Source: a bacterium
Lineage (GTDB): Bacteria; Desulfobacterota; Binatia; HRBIN30; CADEER01
NCBI GenBank assembly: GCA_030430165.1
Contig: JAUIGL010000032.1
Coordinates: forward strand, 1-62,126
Length of the DNA: 62,126 bases
Reading direction: 5' to 3'
Part shown: piece by piece, positions 8,283-16,950 of the stretch
How positions within the stretch are numbered: the first letter of the stretch is position 1
Layout of the letters: every line of letters begins with the position of its first letter
Notes under the pieces: model-generated
Databases searched by the model: none
Told to the model about the DNA's origin: nothing
The model's input: only the letters and a program-made list of their open reading frames with translations
Program-made: the position numbers and the translations under genes

Positions 8283-9923
8283 ATGGGTGTTCACGGCGGA
8301 AAGCTGGCGGCGCGTGCCCTCAAAGAGGCCGGCGTCGAGGTCATCTTCACTCTCTCCGGCGGCCACATCATGCCGCTCTACGACGGTTGCCGAGAGCAGG
8401 GCATCAAGATCGTCGACGTGCGCCACGAGCAAGCGGCCGTGCACGCCGCCGACGCGTGGGCGCGCTGCAATCCCGGAAAGATCGGCGTCGCCGCGATCAC
8501 CGCCGGTCCCGGGGCAACCGACGGCGTAACCGGTATCGCCAACGCCTGGCGCGCCAACTCGCCGATTCTGGTCTTCGGCGGACAGGGACCGTTCGAGAAC
8601 CTGCGCCGCGGCTCGCTCCAGGAAATGGACCACATCGGCGTCATGCGGCCGATCACCAAGTACGTCGACGCGGTGTACCAGACGCACCGCATCCCCGAGT
8701 ACGTCGAGCTGGCGATCCGCCACGCCGTCTCCGGCATCCCGGGCCCCGCCTACCTCGAGATCCCGATGGACATCTTCATGACCGAGGTCGACGAGGCCAC
8801 CGCGCCGGTGCCGCGCATCCGCACCGAGCCGCCGCGGCTGTCGCCCGACCAGGACGAGGTCAAGCGCGCCATCGAGCTGCTGCAGAAGGCCAAGCGGCCG
8901 ATGCTGATGGCGGGCACCAGCGTCAAGTGGTCGCGCGCCGGCGACGCGCTCAACCGCTTCATCGCAGCCACCCACATTCCGACCTACACCAACGGCATGG
9001 CGCGCGGCAGCGTTCCTCCGGGAACCCCCGAGTTCTTCAATCGCTCTCGCCGCGACGCGCTCAAGCAGCTCGACTGCATCTTCCTCGCCGGCACCCTGCT
9101 CGACTTCCGCATGCGCTTCGGCCAGACGATTCCGCCGGACGCAAAGATCATCCAGGCCGACATGGACGCGACGTTGATCGGCCAGAACCGGCAGACCGAC
9201 GTGCCGCTGGTCGGCAACCTCGGCTGCACCTTCGACCAGCTGGTCGCAGAGATGGAGAACCAGGGCGTGACCCTCGACTTCTCGAGCTGGCGCGACGAGC
9301 TGCGCGAGATCGAGACCGAAGCCGAAAAGCAGGTCGAGTCGGCGCTCAACAGCGAGGAGACACCGGTCGACCCGCAGCGCATGTGCCGCGGGGTCCGCGA
9401 CTGGCTCGAAACCCTCGACGAGCCGATCGTCATCGGCGACGGCGGCGACATCGTCGCCACTGCGGCGAAGATCATTCCGGTCAAGCGCGAAGGCGGCTGG
9501 ATGGATCCCGGCCCGCTCGGGACGCTCGGCGTCGGCATGCCCTTCGCCCTCGCCGCCCAGCTCGCCAACCCCGACAAGAAAGTCGTGATCGTCTACGGCG
9601 ACGGTTCGTTCGGGCTCAACGGTTTCGAGTACGACACCGCGGTTCGCTTCAACCTGCCGATCATCGGCATCGTCGGCAACGACGGAGCCTGGGGCCAGAT
9701 GATGCGGCCGCAGAACGGAATCTACGGATTCACCGATTCGACGATCCTCAACTACACGCGCTACGACAAGGTGGTCGAAGCACTCGGCGGCCACGGCGAG
9801 CTGGTCGAGTCGCCGGACGAGCTGCAGCCGGCCCTGGAACGGGCCGCGGCATCGGGCAAACCGGCCCTGGTCAACGTGGTCATCCGCCGCGACACCGACT
9901 ACAAGGGCGGAATCTATGTGTAG
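8283..9923 (+). CDS. Thiamine diphosphate enzyme (acetolactate synthase / 2-hydroxyacyl-CoA lyase family)
   Basis: A 546-residue ThDP-dependent enzyme with the usual three domains: N-terminal PYR domain with the activating Glu49 in RHEQAAVHAA, a central domain, and a C-terminal PP domain whose GDGSF...N cofactor motif lies at about 439-465. Family members make or cleave C-C bonds next to a carbonyl (acetolactate synthase, oxalyl-CoA decarboxylase, 2-hydroxyacyl-CoA lyase, benzaldehyde lyase). The central domain reads LLDFRMRFGQ, closer to lyases than to the RFDDR of true acetolactate synthases, and no ilvN small subunit follows. The substrate is therefore open. AAGGAG 10 bp before the ATG supports the start. 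Confidence 0.85.
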   Translation: MGVHGGKLAARALKEAGVEVIFTLSGGHIMPLYDGCREQGIKIVDVRHEQAAVHAADAWARCNPGKIGVAAITAGPGATDGVTGIANAWRANSPILVFGGQGPFENLRRGSLQEMDHIGVMRPITKYVDAVYQTHRIPEYVELAIRHAVSGIPGPAYLEIPMDIFMTEVDEATAPVPRIRTEPPRLSPDQDEVKRAIELLQKAKRPMLMAGTSVKWSRAGDALNRFIAATHIPTYTNGMARGSVPPGTPEFFNRSRRDALKQLDCIFLAGTLLDFRMRFGQTIPPDAKIIQADMDATLIGQNRQTDVPLVGNLGCTFDQLVAEMENQGVTLDFSSWRDELREIETEAEKQVESALNSEETPVDPQRMCRGVRDWLETLDEPIVIGDGGDIVATAAKIIPVKREGGWMDPGPLGTLGVGMPFALAAQLANPDKKVVIVYGDGSFGLNGFEYDTAVRFNLPIIGIVGNDGAWGQMMRPQNGIYGFTDSTILNYTRYDKVVEALGGHGELVESPDELQPALERAAASGKPALVNVVIRRDTDYKGGIYV

Positions 9924-10020
9924 CGGGGTACGGGGTACAGGCTACGGGGTACGGCCGGGTCGCAGCAGCGGATACTCGCCCTCATCCCCCGTACCCGGTA
10001 CCCCGTACCCCGTACCCCGA
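9924..10020. repeat. GGGGTAC heptamer hairpin, copy 1
   Basis: The left arm has three GGGGTAC units and the right arm has three or more GTACCCC units, separated by about 40 bp. It starts directly after the stop codon at 9923 and ends 2 bp before the next ATG. A related copy lies at 57173-57257, also directly after a stop codon. The structure would place the start of the downstream ATPase gene at the foot of a long stem. Confidence 0.8.
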
Positions 10021-10022
10021 CC

Positions 10023-12458
10023 ATGACGTACGAGAAGCTGGGCGCTTTCTACCTGGGACGACCGCTCGACGCGCAGTCGGGCGACATCCGACGCGAGCCG
10101 TTTCTCTACGACGCCAAGGACCTGACGACGCACGCGGTCTGCGTCGGCATGACCGGCAGCGGCAAGACCGGGCTTGCCGTCACCCTGATCGAAGAGGCCG
10201 CGATCGACGGCATCCCGGTGATCGCAATCGACCCCAAGGGCGATCTCGGTAATCTGCTCCTCACCTTCCCCCAGCTGCGGCCCTCGGACTTTCGCCCGTG
10301 GATCGATGAAGGCGACGCCGCGCGCAAGGGCAACACCCCCGACCAGCACGCGCGCTGGACCGCCGACTTGTGGAAGCAGGGACTCGCCGACTGGGACCAG
10401 ACGCCCGATCGCATCGCTCGCTTCGCCAACGCCGCCGAGCCGGCGATCTACACACCCGGCAGCGAAGCCGGGCGGCCGCTCAGCATCCTCAAGTCGTTCG
10501 CCGCACCCGCCAAGGCAGTCCTCGACGACAACGACGCGATGCGCGAACGCGTCATGGCGACGACCTCGGGACTGCTGGCTCTGCTCGGCATTGCCGCCGA
10601 CCCGATCCGCAGTCGCGAGCACATTCTGCTCTCGACCTTGCTCGATCGCGCCTGGCGCCAGCACCAGGGACTCGACCTGCCGACTCTCATCCAACAGATC
10701 CAATCACCGCCAGTGAAACGGGTTGGGGTGATGGACATCAACACCTTCTACCCCGCCGGCGACCGCTTCGGTCTGGCGATGTCCCTCAACAGCCTGATGG
10801 CCTCGCCGGGTTTCGCCGCATGGAGCGCCGGCGCACCGCTCGACGTCGGCCGCCTGCTCTACACCGATTCCGGCAAGCCGCGACTCTCGGTGATCAGCAT
10901 CGCCCACCTCGCCGACGCCGAGCGCATGTTCCTGGTGACGTCCCTGCTCAACGAGGTGGTCGCCTGGATGCGCTCGCAACCCGGCAGCCAGAGCCTGCGC
11001 GCGCTGCTCTACATGGACGAGGTGTTCGGCTACCTGCCGCCGACCGCCAACCCGCCGTCCAAGCTGCCCCTGCTGACTCTTCTCAAACAGGCGCGCGCCT
11101 TCGGCCTCGGCGTCGTACTGGCGACCCAAAACCCGGTCGACCTCGACTACAAGGCGCTGTCGAACGCCGGAACCTGGTTCCTCGGTCGCTTACAGACCGA
11201 ACGCGACAAGGCGCGGGTGCTCGACGGGCTCGAGGGAGCATCGGCCGGAGCGAGCTTCGACCGCGGCGCCATGGAGCGCGCCCTGTCGGGACTCGATAGT
11301 CGCGTATTCCTCATGAACAACGTCCACGAAGATCGGCCGACCACCTTCCACACGCGCTGGGCGTTGTCCTATCTCGCCGGCCCGCTGACGCGAAAACAGA
11401 TCCAGGAGCTCGCCGGCGCCGCGCCACCAGACGATCAGGCCGCCCCCACTCAGCCGGAGCAAGCGCCCGCCGCGCCGCAGCCGGCAGAGTCGGCGGCCTC
11501 GATTCGCCCGGCGCTTCCCGACTCGATCGAGGAACGCTTCGCGCCGGTGGTGCGCAGCGCCGAGGTCGGTGAGCGATTGGTCTACCGCCCTTGCCTGCGA
11601 GCGCTGGCGACCCTGCACTACGCAAAGTCGACTGTTCAGGTCGACCAGTGGAAGCAAATCGCCATCCGCGCCGCGCTGCCGAAGAGCGCCGGCGATCCCT
11701 GGAAGTCGCTCTCGATCACGGGAGAATCATTGCCCGATCTCAAAACATCGCCGCCCAACAACGCCGCCTTCGCCGATCTCCCCAGCGCCGCCGGCCAGTC
11801 GAAGAGTTACACGCGCTGGGGCAAGACCCTCAAGTCGCACCTCTATCGCACGCACCGACTCGACATCTTCAAATCGAGCAAACCCAAGCTGATCGGTCTG
11901 CCCGGCGAACGCGAAGGCGAGTTCCGCGGGCGCCTCGCCGCAGCGCTGCGCGAACATCGCGATCTCGAGATCGAGAAGCTGCGCAAGAAATACGCCCCCA
12001 AGCTGGAGCGTCTGCAGGAGAGGATTCGCGCCGCCGAGGTCAAGGTCGAGCGCGAACGCGAGCAGTACGAGCACCAGAAGAGCCAGACGCTGATCTCGAT
12101 CGGCGCCACCGTGGTCGGCGCCCTGTTCGGCCGCAAGCTACTCGGCTCGCGCAACGTCGGCCGGGCGACCACCGCCGCGCGCGGCTTCGGACGCGCCTCG
12201 CGCGAGCGCGCCGACATCGGCCGGGCCGAGGAAAAGGTCGACGACCTGCGCCAGGATCTGCGCGAGCTCGAAGCCGAATTCGAGGCAGAAGTGGATGCGC
12301 TGCGCGCCGATATCGACCCGAGCGGCTTGAAGATCTCGAAGGTGACCGTGCCTCCCCGAAAGAGCGACCTGGCGATCGACCGATTGCTCCTGGTGTGGGA
12401 GCCGTGGTTGGTCGACGCCGACGGCATCGCCGAGCCCGCGTTCGCCGAACCCGCCTGA
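10023..12458 (+). CDS. HerA/FtsK-type P-loop ATPase with C-terminal coiled coil
   Basis: An 811-residue cytosolic ATPase of the HerA/FtsK clade. Walker A is GMTGSGKT at residues 42-49, followed by IDPKGD. A Walker B-like strand ends LLYMDEVFGYLPP, and an ATQNPVDLDYKALSNAGTW segment serves as the sensor region. Residues about 460-500 are a Pro/Ala linker. Residues about 640-760 form long Glu/Arg-rich coiled coils around a hydrophobic glycine-rich hairpin (ISIGATVVGALFG, about 690). This architecture is known from conserved, uncharacterised bacterial ATP-binding proteins. No NurA nuclease or defence partner is adjacent. DNA translocation or motor function is inference. There is no good ribosome site at the ATG. 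Confidence 0.8.
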   Translation: MTYEKLGAFYLGRPLDAQSGDIRREPFLYDAKDLTTHAVCVGMTGSGKTGLAVTLIEEAAIDGIPVIAIDPKGDLGNLLLTFPQLRPSDFRPWIDEGDAARKGNTPDQHARWTADLWKQGLADWDQTPDRIARFANAAEPAIYTPGSEAGRPLSILKSFAAPAKAVLDDNDAMRERVMATTSGLLALLGIAADPIRSREHILLSTLLDRAWRQHQGLDLPTLIQQIQSPPVKRVGVMDINTFYPAGDRFGLAMSLNSLMASPGFAAWSAGAPLDVGRLLYTDSGKPRLSVISIAHLADAERMFLVTSLLNEVVAWMRSQPGSQSLRALLYMDEVFGYLPPTANPPSKLPLLTLLKQARAFGLGVVLATQNPVDLDYKALSNAGTWFLGRLQTERDKARVLDGLEGASAGASFDRGAMERALSGLDSRVFLMNNVHEDRPTTFHTRWALSYLAGPLTRKQIQELAGAAPPDDQAAPTQPEQAPAAPQPAESAASIRPALPDSIEERFAPVVRSAEVGERLVYRPCLRALATLHYAKSTVQVDQWKQIAIRAALPKSAGDPWKSLSITGESLPDLKTSPPNNAAFADLPSAAGQSKSYTRWGKTLKSHLYRTHRLDIFKSSKPKLIGLPGEREGEFRGRLAAALREHRDLEIEKLRKKYAPKLERLQERIRAAEVKVEREREQYEHQKSQTLISIGATVVGALFGRKLLGSRNVGRATTAARGFGRASRERADIGRAEEKVDDLRQDLRELEAEFEAEVDALRADIDPSGLKISKVTVPPRKSDLAIDRLLLVWEPWLVDADGIAEPAFAEPA

Positions 12459-12986
12459 GCCAACTCGACCCCGCCGATCCTAGCCTGGAGCTCGCTTCCC
12501 CCTACGCTCTGCGAGCTTCGGAGGACGGAGTCGCTCGTAGGCAGAGGCACAAGCAAAGGGCGGCGGTCGCTGACGCGACTTCGGCGCAACCGAACCCCCA
12601 CCGCCCGCCACCCACCGTCCACCCCGGCGGCTGGGCGCAGCCGCCCCCCCCCACCGCCCGCCACCCACCGTCCACCCCGAGTAGCGCGAAGCGCGTATCG
12701 AGGGGCACCGCGGGAACAGGCCCCTCGATACGCCAGTTGGGCTACTCGGGGACGTCGGCGGTAGGGCTGCAGCCGGTATCCCGACGCCACCCGGCAAAGC
12801 GCATGGACAATGCGCAGTTCTGATGACGAACCGCGCGACTTGCGACCCCGATGTACGACCCGAGTCGTACGTCGCAGGCGGCGATTCGGACAAATACGAC
12901 ATTGCGGCAATCGGCTCCCGCGGCGGCCGGTGTCATGTTGGCTCACGCCGGCAGGACGAGCACGCACACACCGCCGGCGGCCGCTC
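12459..12986. other. Intergenic region with repeats, upstream of the minor pilin operon
   Basis: This stretch holds a GCTCGTAGGCA-type repeat (12533-12578, related to 19413-19465), several GCCACCCACCGTCCACC units and a complete palindromic element. No gene is supported. The pilin operon promoter must lie at its right end, but I cannot place it. Confidence 0.5.
12675..12751. repeat. Palindromic CCCCGAGTAGC repeat (complete hairpin)
   Basis: A complete palindrome of the same family as 564-640 and 6446-6522, again embedded in GCCACCCACCGTCCA sequence. Confidence 0.85.
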
Positions 12987-15089
12987 ATGAATGCACAAAA
13001 AAGATCGCCTCTACTGACCCGCCAAGACGGTGCCGCTTTGCTCGGCGCCTCCATCGCCCTGGTGGTGCTGCTGTCGCTCGCCGGAGTGATGGCGGTCAAC
13101 ACCTCGTCCGACACTCAACAACGCGGCGCCTTCGCCCACTCGATCACCGGCTTCTACGCCGCCGAATCCGGCCTCAACATCGGCATGGCCCGTTTCCGCA
13201 ACATCTTCCTCGATTACAACGTGCCGACCGCTTCCGACTTCGCGGCGCGCAGCGTCCAGGTCGGCGATCGCCAGGTCACCTACGGCCTGCAAGAGCGAAG
13301 CAGCAACCCCAAGACGGTCGTCATGCCGGCCGGAGAGATCTTCGCCGGCGTCAACTCGATTCAGTACAGCTACGTGGTCAGCTCCACCTCGACCAACACC
13401 ACCGGCGACCACGAAGCGAAGATGGGAGCCGAGTTTCTCGTCTCGTACATCCCGCTGTTTCAGTTCGCGGCGTTCTACAAGAACGACCTGGAGATCCTGC
13501 CCGGCCCCGACATGGTGCTCACCGGGCGCGTTCACACCAACGGAGACCTCTATCTGAACGCCGGCTCGACGCTGAAGATCGGCGACGACCCGGCAATGGG
13601 GATCCACACCGTACAGGTGTCTGCCGGCGGCGACATCTACCGCGGCCGCAAGGACTCCAATCGCTGCGACGGCGACGTGATCATCGACATGCTGCACGAC
13701 TCCGCCGCGCCGAGCGGCGACCTCGACCCGCGCGACCTACCGTGCGACGGCAGCGATACGCGAGTCGTGCCGCGAAGTGAGCTCGACTACTGGCAGGGAT
13801 CGATCAAGAGCGGCATCGACACGATCAACATCCCCGAGCCCGACATCCTCGACAAGGGAACCGGCGTGTTCTGGGAGAAGGCCGATCTGCGGATCGTTCT
13901 GGTACTCGACCAGCCCGGACAGCTCCCCGGGGGACCGGTTCTGCCGCACACGATCGAAGTCCAGAACGCCGACGGTTCGACCGACGCCGCCAAGACCGCC
14001 GCCCTACACGCGTTCATGTCGGACAGTGTCTGGAACCTCGCCAACAGCGTGCCGTATGCCGGCACGATGCCGGTGTTCTACTCGGACCTTCCGTTCGACG
14101 CCGATCCGGCATGCGGCGGCTGCAACGACGGCAACCCCGGCTGCGGCGGCAACGCGGACAACGTCTGCTACACCACCGACTTGCCGAACCGCACTGCGGC
14201 CAACGCCTATTCCCCGATCATGGGCCCTGCCCTCGGCCTCTTCGACCTCGACTATCGGCGCGGCGGCTTCTACAACCACCGCGAGCACAAGTGGATCCTG
14301 ATGCTCAACGTCAACGTTGGCGACCTGATCCGCTGGAACCAGCAGAACGGGCAACCGCTGTTCGCCCACGCCGATTCCTCGCAGGGCGGCATCGTCCTCT
14401 ACGCCACCATCGAAGGCCCCGATTCGGACGCAATCAACCGCTACGGAGTGCGCGTGTTCGGCGGCGCCAACCTGCCGCTGTCCGGCGGGATCGGCGTCAC
14501 CACCAATCCCACCGGGCTCACCGTAGTCTCCGACCAGGCGCTCTACGCACTCGGAGACTACAACCGCGGCGCAGTCGCCGCGGCATCCCTGCAGGCGTGG
14601 TCCGATCCGACCATCCTGCCGCGCCAACCGGCGGCGCTGATCGGCGACAGCATCAACATTCTGTCGGAGGGCTACTGGAGCCCCGCCTGCGTCGGCGCCC
14701 TGTGCCGCGACGGGCAGAGCGTCGACGCACTCGCCAACGGACCGCGAAACGCGGTCGCCACCGTCATCAACGCGGCATTCCTCGGCGGAGTCGACACCAC
14801 GCCCGCCGGCTTCGCCGCCAACTACAACGGCGGCATCGAGAACTATCCACGCTTTCACGAGACCTGGAGCGGCGTATGGTTCCGCTACCGCGGCTCCTTC
14901 GTTTCGCTCGGCGAGCCCGAGCACGTCGACGGCGCCTGGTGCGGAACCGGAGGCGGCTGCAACATCTACGACCCGCCAAACCGCGACTGGGACTTCGACA
15001 CCGCTTTCAACGACACCGCCAACCTTCCGCCGCTGACTCCGCGGTTCACCTTTCTCGAGCAACGTGTCTTCGCGCAGGAGCTGAGATAG
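12987..15089 (+). CDS. Large PilX-like type IV pilus minor pilin/assembly protein
   Basis: The first gene of a four-gene minor pilin operon. The N-terminus reads RQDGAALLGASIALVVLLSL, a Gly followed by a hydrophobic helix as in PilX-type prepilins, then FYAAESGLN, the usual PilX continuation. At 700 residues it is several times longer than ordinary PilX (about 150-200). The large C-terminal portion is Asp/Asn/Gly-rich with paired cysteines (CGGCNDGNPGCGG around residue 375). It may combine the PilX role of priming pilus assembly with an exposed adhesin-like domain. The ATG at 12987 removes a repeat-derived extension. The next gene starts directly after its stop, so the genes are co-transcribed. 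Confidence 0.75.
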   Translation: MNAQKRSPLLTRQDGAALLGASIALVVLLSLAGVMAVNTSSDTQQRGAFAHSITGFYAAESGLNIGMARFRNIFLDYNVPTASDFAARSVQVGDRQVTYGLQERSSNPKTVVMPAGEIFAGVNSIQYSYVVSSTSTNTTGDHEAKMGAEFLVSYIPLFQFAAFYKNDLEILPGPDMVLTGRVHTNGDLYLNAGSTLKIGDDPAMGIHTVQVSAGGDIYRGRKDSNRCDGDVIIDMLHDSAAPSGDLDPRDLPCDGSDTRVVPRSELDYWQGSIKSGIDTINIPEPDILDKGTGVFWEKADLRIVLVLDQPGQLPGGPVLPHTIEVQNADGSTDAAKTAALHAFMSDSVWNLANSVPYAGTMPVFYSDLPFDADPACGGCNDGNPGCGGNADNVCYTTDLPNRTAANAYSPIMGPALGLFDLDYRRGGFYNHREHKWILMLNVNVGDLIRWNQQNGQPLFAHADSSQGGIVLYATIEGPDSDAINRYGVRVFGGANLPLSGGIGVTTNPTGLTVVSDQALYALGDYNRGAVAAASLQAWSDPTILPRQPAALIGDSINILSEGYWSPACVGALCRDGQSVDALANGPRNAVATVINAAFLGGVDTTPAGFAANYNGGIENYPRFHETWSGVWFRYRGSFVSLGEPEHVDGAWCGTGGGCNIYDPPNRDWDFDTAFNDTANLPPLTPRFTFLEQRVFAQELR

Positions 15090-15569
15090 ATGCAGACGTG
15101 CCGCCACTCGCGCCAACTCGGATTCGGAACCATCGAGCTGTTGGTGACGATCTCCATCTTTGCCGTGCTCACCGCCGTCGGTCTGTCCTCGATCGATCGC
15201 CGACGCCACGACATCAACACCACCGTGCGGCGCATCACCGCCGACTTCCGCTGGGCGCGGGCGCGGGCGGTGGTGTCCGGCGACCACTTCCGCTTCCACG
15301 TCACCAGCGACAACTCCTACCAGATCGAGCGTCTCGCCGAGATCAACGGGAACTGGACGGTCCGCTCGGTAACCCAGCGGGCAACGTTGCCCGATCACAT
15401 CGTTCTCCAGCCGGCCACCGAGGAAACCGACCTCGACAGCCGCGGCGTCGTCGTCTACGCCGACGCCGCCGACGCGATCCCAGCCGAGTGGAAAATCAAC
15501 GACCAACGGTTCGGTGCGCTGCGCACCTTGACCCTCTACCCTTCAGGACAAATCCATGCCGATCAATGA
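15090..15569 (+). CDS. FimT/GspH-type prepilin
   Basis: A 159-residue type IV minor pilin. The prepilin peptidase site is Gly followed by FGTIELLVTISIFAV, with the Glu at position +5 after cleavage that marks class III signal peptides. The rest is the small beta-rich pilin head seen in FimT/GspH. The ribosome site AGGAG lies inside the end of the preceding gene and the ATG follows that gene's stop directly. It is part of the PilX-FimT-PilV-PilW operon, which is expected to make a priming complex at the pilus tip. Confidence 0.85.
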   Translation: MQTCRHSRQLGFGTIELLVTISIFAVLTAVGLSSIDRRRHDINTTVRRITADFRWARARAVVSGDHFRFHVTSDNSYQIERLAEINGNWTVRSVTQRATLPDHIVLQPATEETDLDSRGVVVYADAADAIPAEWKINDQRFGALRTLTLYPSGQIHADQ

Positions 15570-15960
15570 CCGAATCGCCCGCACCGCGCGTTCGCAACGC
15601 GGCGTCACCCTGGTCGAGTCGCTGGTCGCGCTCGCGCTGCTGGCGCTCGCTTCGGCAGCCGTCGGCCGATTCATGACCGGCCAGATCCGACACGCCGGCG
15701 TCAACGTAACCACCAGCCAAGCCTATTCCTACGCCGCGGATGAGATCGAGAGAATCCGCGCCCTCCCCTACGCCGAAATGTCGTCGGCGACGCAAAGACG
15801 ATCGGCCGGCGCCGTCACCTACACGATCGAATCCGAAGTGAGTGACGGCGTACCAGCCGCCAACATGAAGCTGATCGAGGTCGCGGTCAGCTGGGGCAGC
15901 CCCCACGGAGTGCAAACCATCGATGTCGAAACCGTCTACACACAGGTCACCCGCGACTAG
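15556..15960 (+). CDS. PilV-like minor pilin
   Basis: A 134-residue prepilin with the type IV cleavage site in SQRG followed by VTLVESLVALALLALA, including Glu at +5. Downstream are the YAADEIERIRALPY helix and a short beta region, the usual layout of PilV. The gene overlaps the previous one by 14 bp, with AGGA upstream of its ATG, consistent with coupled translation. Confidence 0.85.
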   Translation: MPINDRIARTARSQRGVTLVESLVALALLALASAAVGRFMTGQIRHAGVNVTTSQAYSYAADEIERIRALPYAEMSSATQRRSAGAVTYTIESEVSDGVPAANMKLIEVAVSWGSPHGVQTIDVETVYTQVTRD

Positions 15961-16765
15961 CGGCTTCGGGACGGTCGAGCTGCTGGTCGCGATCACCGTT
16001 ACCGCGCTCGGCATCACCCTCGCATCCGGGCTGATGCTCGCCGGCCGGGCTCACATCCGCAAGCAACAAAAGGAGCTCGAAGCGACCCACGCGGCGCGAG
16101 CGTCTCTCGAAACGATTCTGCGCGAGCTTCGGTTGGGCGGCGCTTGCCTCCCCGAAACCGGCGACTTCATCGCACTCGAAACCGTCGACGGGGGCGACCT
16201 CGACGAGATCACGGCGCGCTTCGGAGTCACTTCCGAGTCCGACATGACCTGCACCCAAACCACCGTGGCAACCGCGATCCCGGGATCCGCGACCACGGTA
16301 CCGGTGGCCAGCACCGACGGTTTCTCGGCCGGCGACCTGGCGTATCTGAGGAACACCGACGGCAGCGGCGAATACTTCGTCATCACTTCGGTCGACACTT
16401 CCGCGAGCACGCTCGGCACCGACCGCGCGCTGAGCGACGCCTATCCGGCAAGCAGCGGCGTGTATGCCATCGAGGAGCGCAGATTCTGGGTCGACGAGCC
16501 CAACGGCAGTCCGCCGCGATTGATGATGCAGGTCGACGGTGGTCTGCCACAGCCATTCGCCATCGGCGTCGAGAAGTTGAACGTCGAGTTCGAGCTCTCC
16601 GACGGAACCCTGACCGACGAGCCCGGCGACGACCAGACGTGGCGCTCGATCCGCCAACTCCACCTGACGGTCTCGGCGCGCTCCCTCTCCGCCGACCTCG
16701 AGGGGAAGTACACCCACCGCGAGCTCTCCGTCCGCATCAAGCCGCGAAACCTGATCCCCAGCTAG
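15923..16765 (+). CDS. PilW-like minor pilin
   Basis: A 280-residue prepilin with cleavage site SG followed by FGTVELLVAITVTALG (Glu at +5), then a long helix (HIRKQQKELEATHAARASLETILREL) and a beta-rich C-terminal domain of PilW type. It overlaps pilV by 38 bp and closes the operon. PilW-type proteins join PilV, PilX and FimT in starting pilus polymerisation. The major pilin and motor genes are not in the window. Confidence 0.83.
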   Translation: MSKPSTHRSPATSGFGTVELLVAITVTALGITLASGLMLAGRAHIRKQQKELEATHAARASLETILRELRLGGACLPETGDFIALETVDGGDLDEITARFGVTSESDMTCTQTTVATAIPGSATTVPVASTDGFSAGDLAYLRNTDGSGEYFVITSVDTSASTLGTDRALSDAYPASSGVYAIEERRFWVDEPNGSPPRLMMQVDGGLPQPFAIGVEKLNVEFELSDGTLTDEPGDDQTWRSIRQLHLTVSARSLSADLEGKYTHRELSVRIKPRNLIPS

Positions 16766-16766
16766 C

Positions 16767-16933
16767 CCGCCCCTCGATACGCCCTTTGGGCTACTCGGGA
16801 CTACGGCCCCCTCGATACGCGCTGCGCGCTACTCGGGACTACGGGGTTTCGGTCCCCAGGGAACTCCAGCAACGCCCTTTCCGAAACTCCATCTACTCCG
16901 TATTCCCGAGTAGCACGCAGCGCGTATCGAGGG
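16767..16933. repeat. Cluster of three half palindromic repeats
   Basis: Two right arms (16767-16799, 16806-16839) and one inverted left arm (16905-16933) of the CCCCGAGTAGC family lie directly after the pilW stop. The left and right arms could pair across about 65 bp. They fill the space between the convergent pilin operon and the CDF gene. Confidence 0.75.
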
Positions 16934-16950
16934 ACTGCTGCGGAATCGGA

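Noticed and set aside
8283..9923. Naming the ThDP enzyme ilvB
   Set aside because: The RFDDR region of acetolactate synthase is not seen and no ilvN follows; only the superfamily is safe.
9924..10020. GGGGTAC block as a CRISPR or iteron origin
   Set aside because: Only three units per arm, in inverted arrangement, no spacers and no replication gene nearby.
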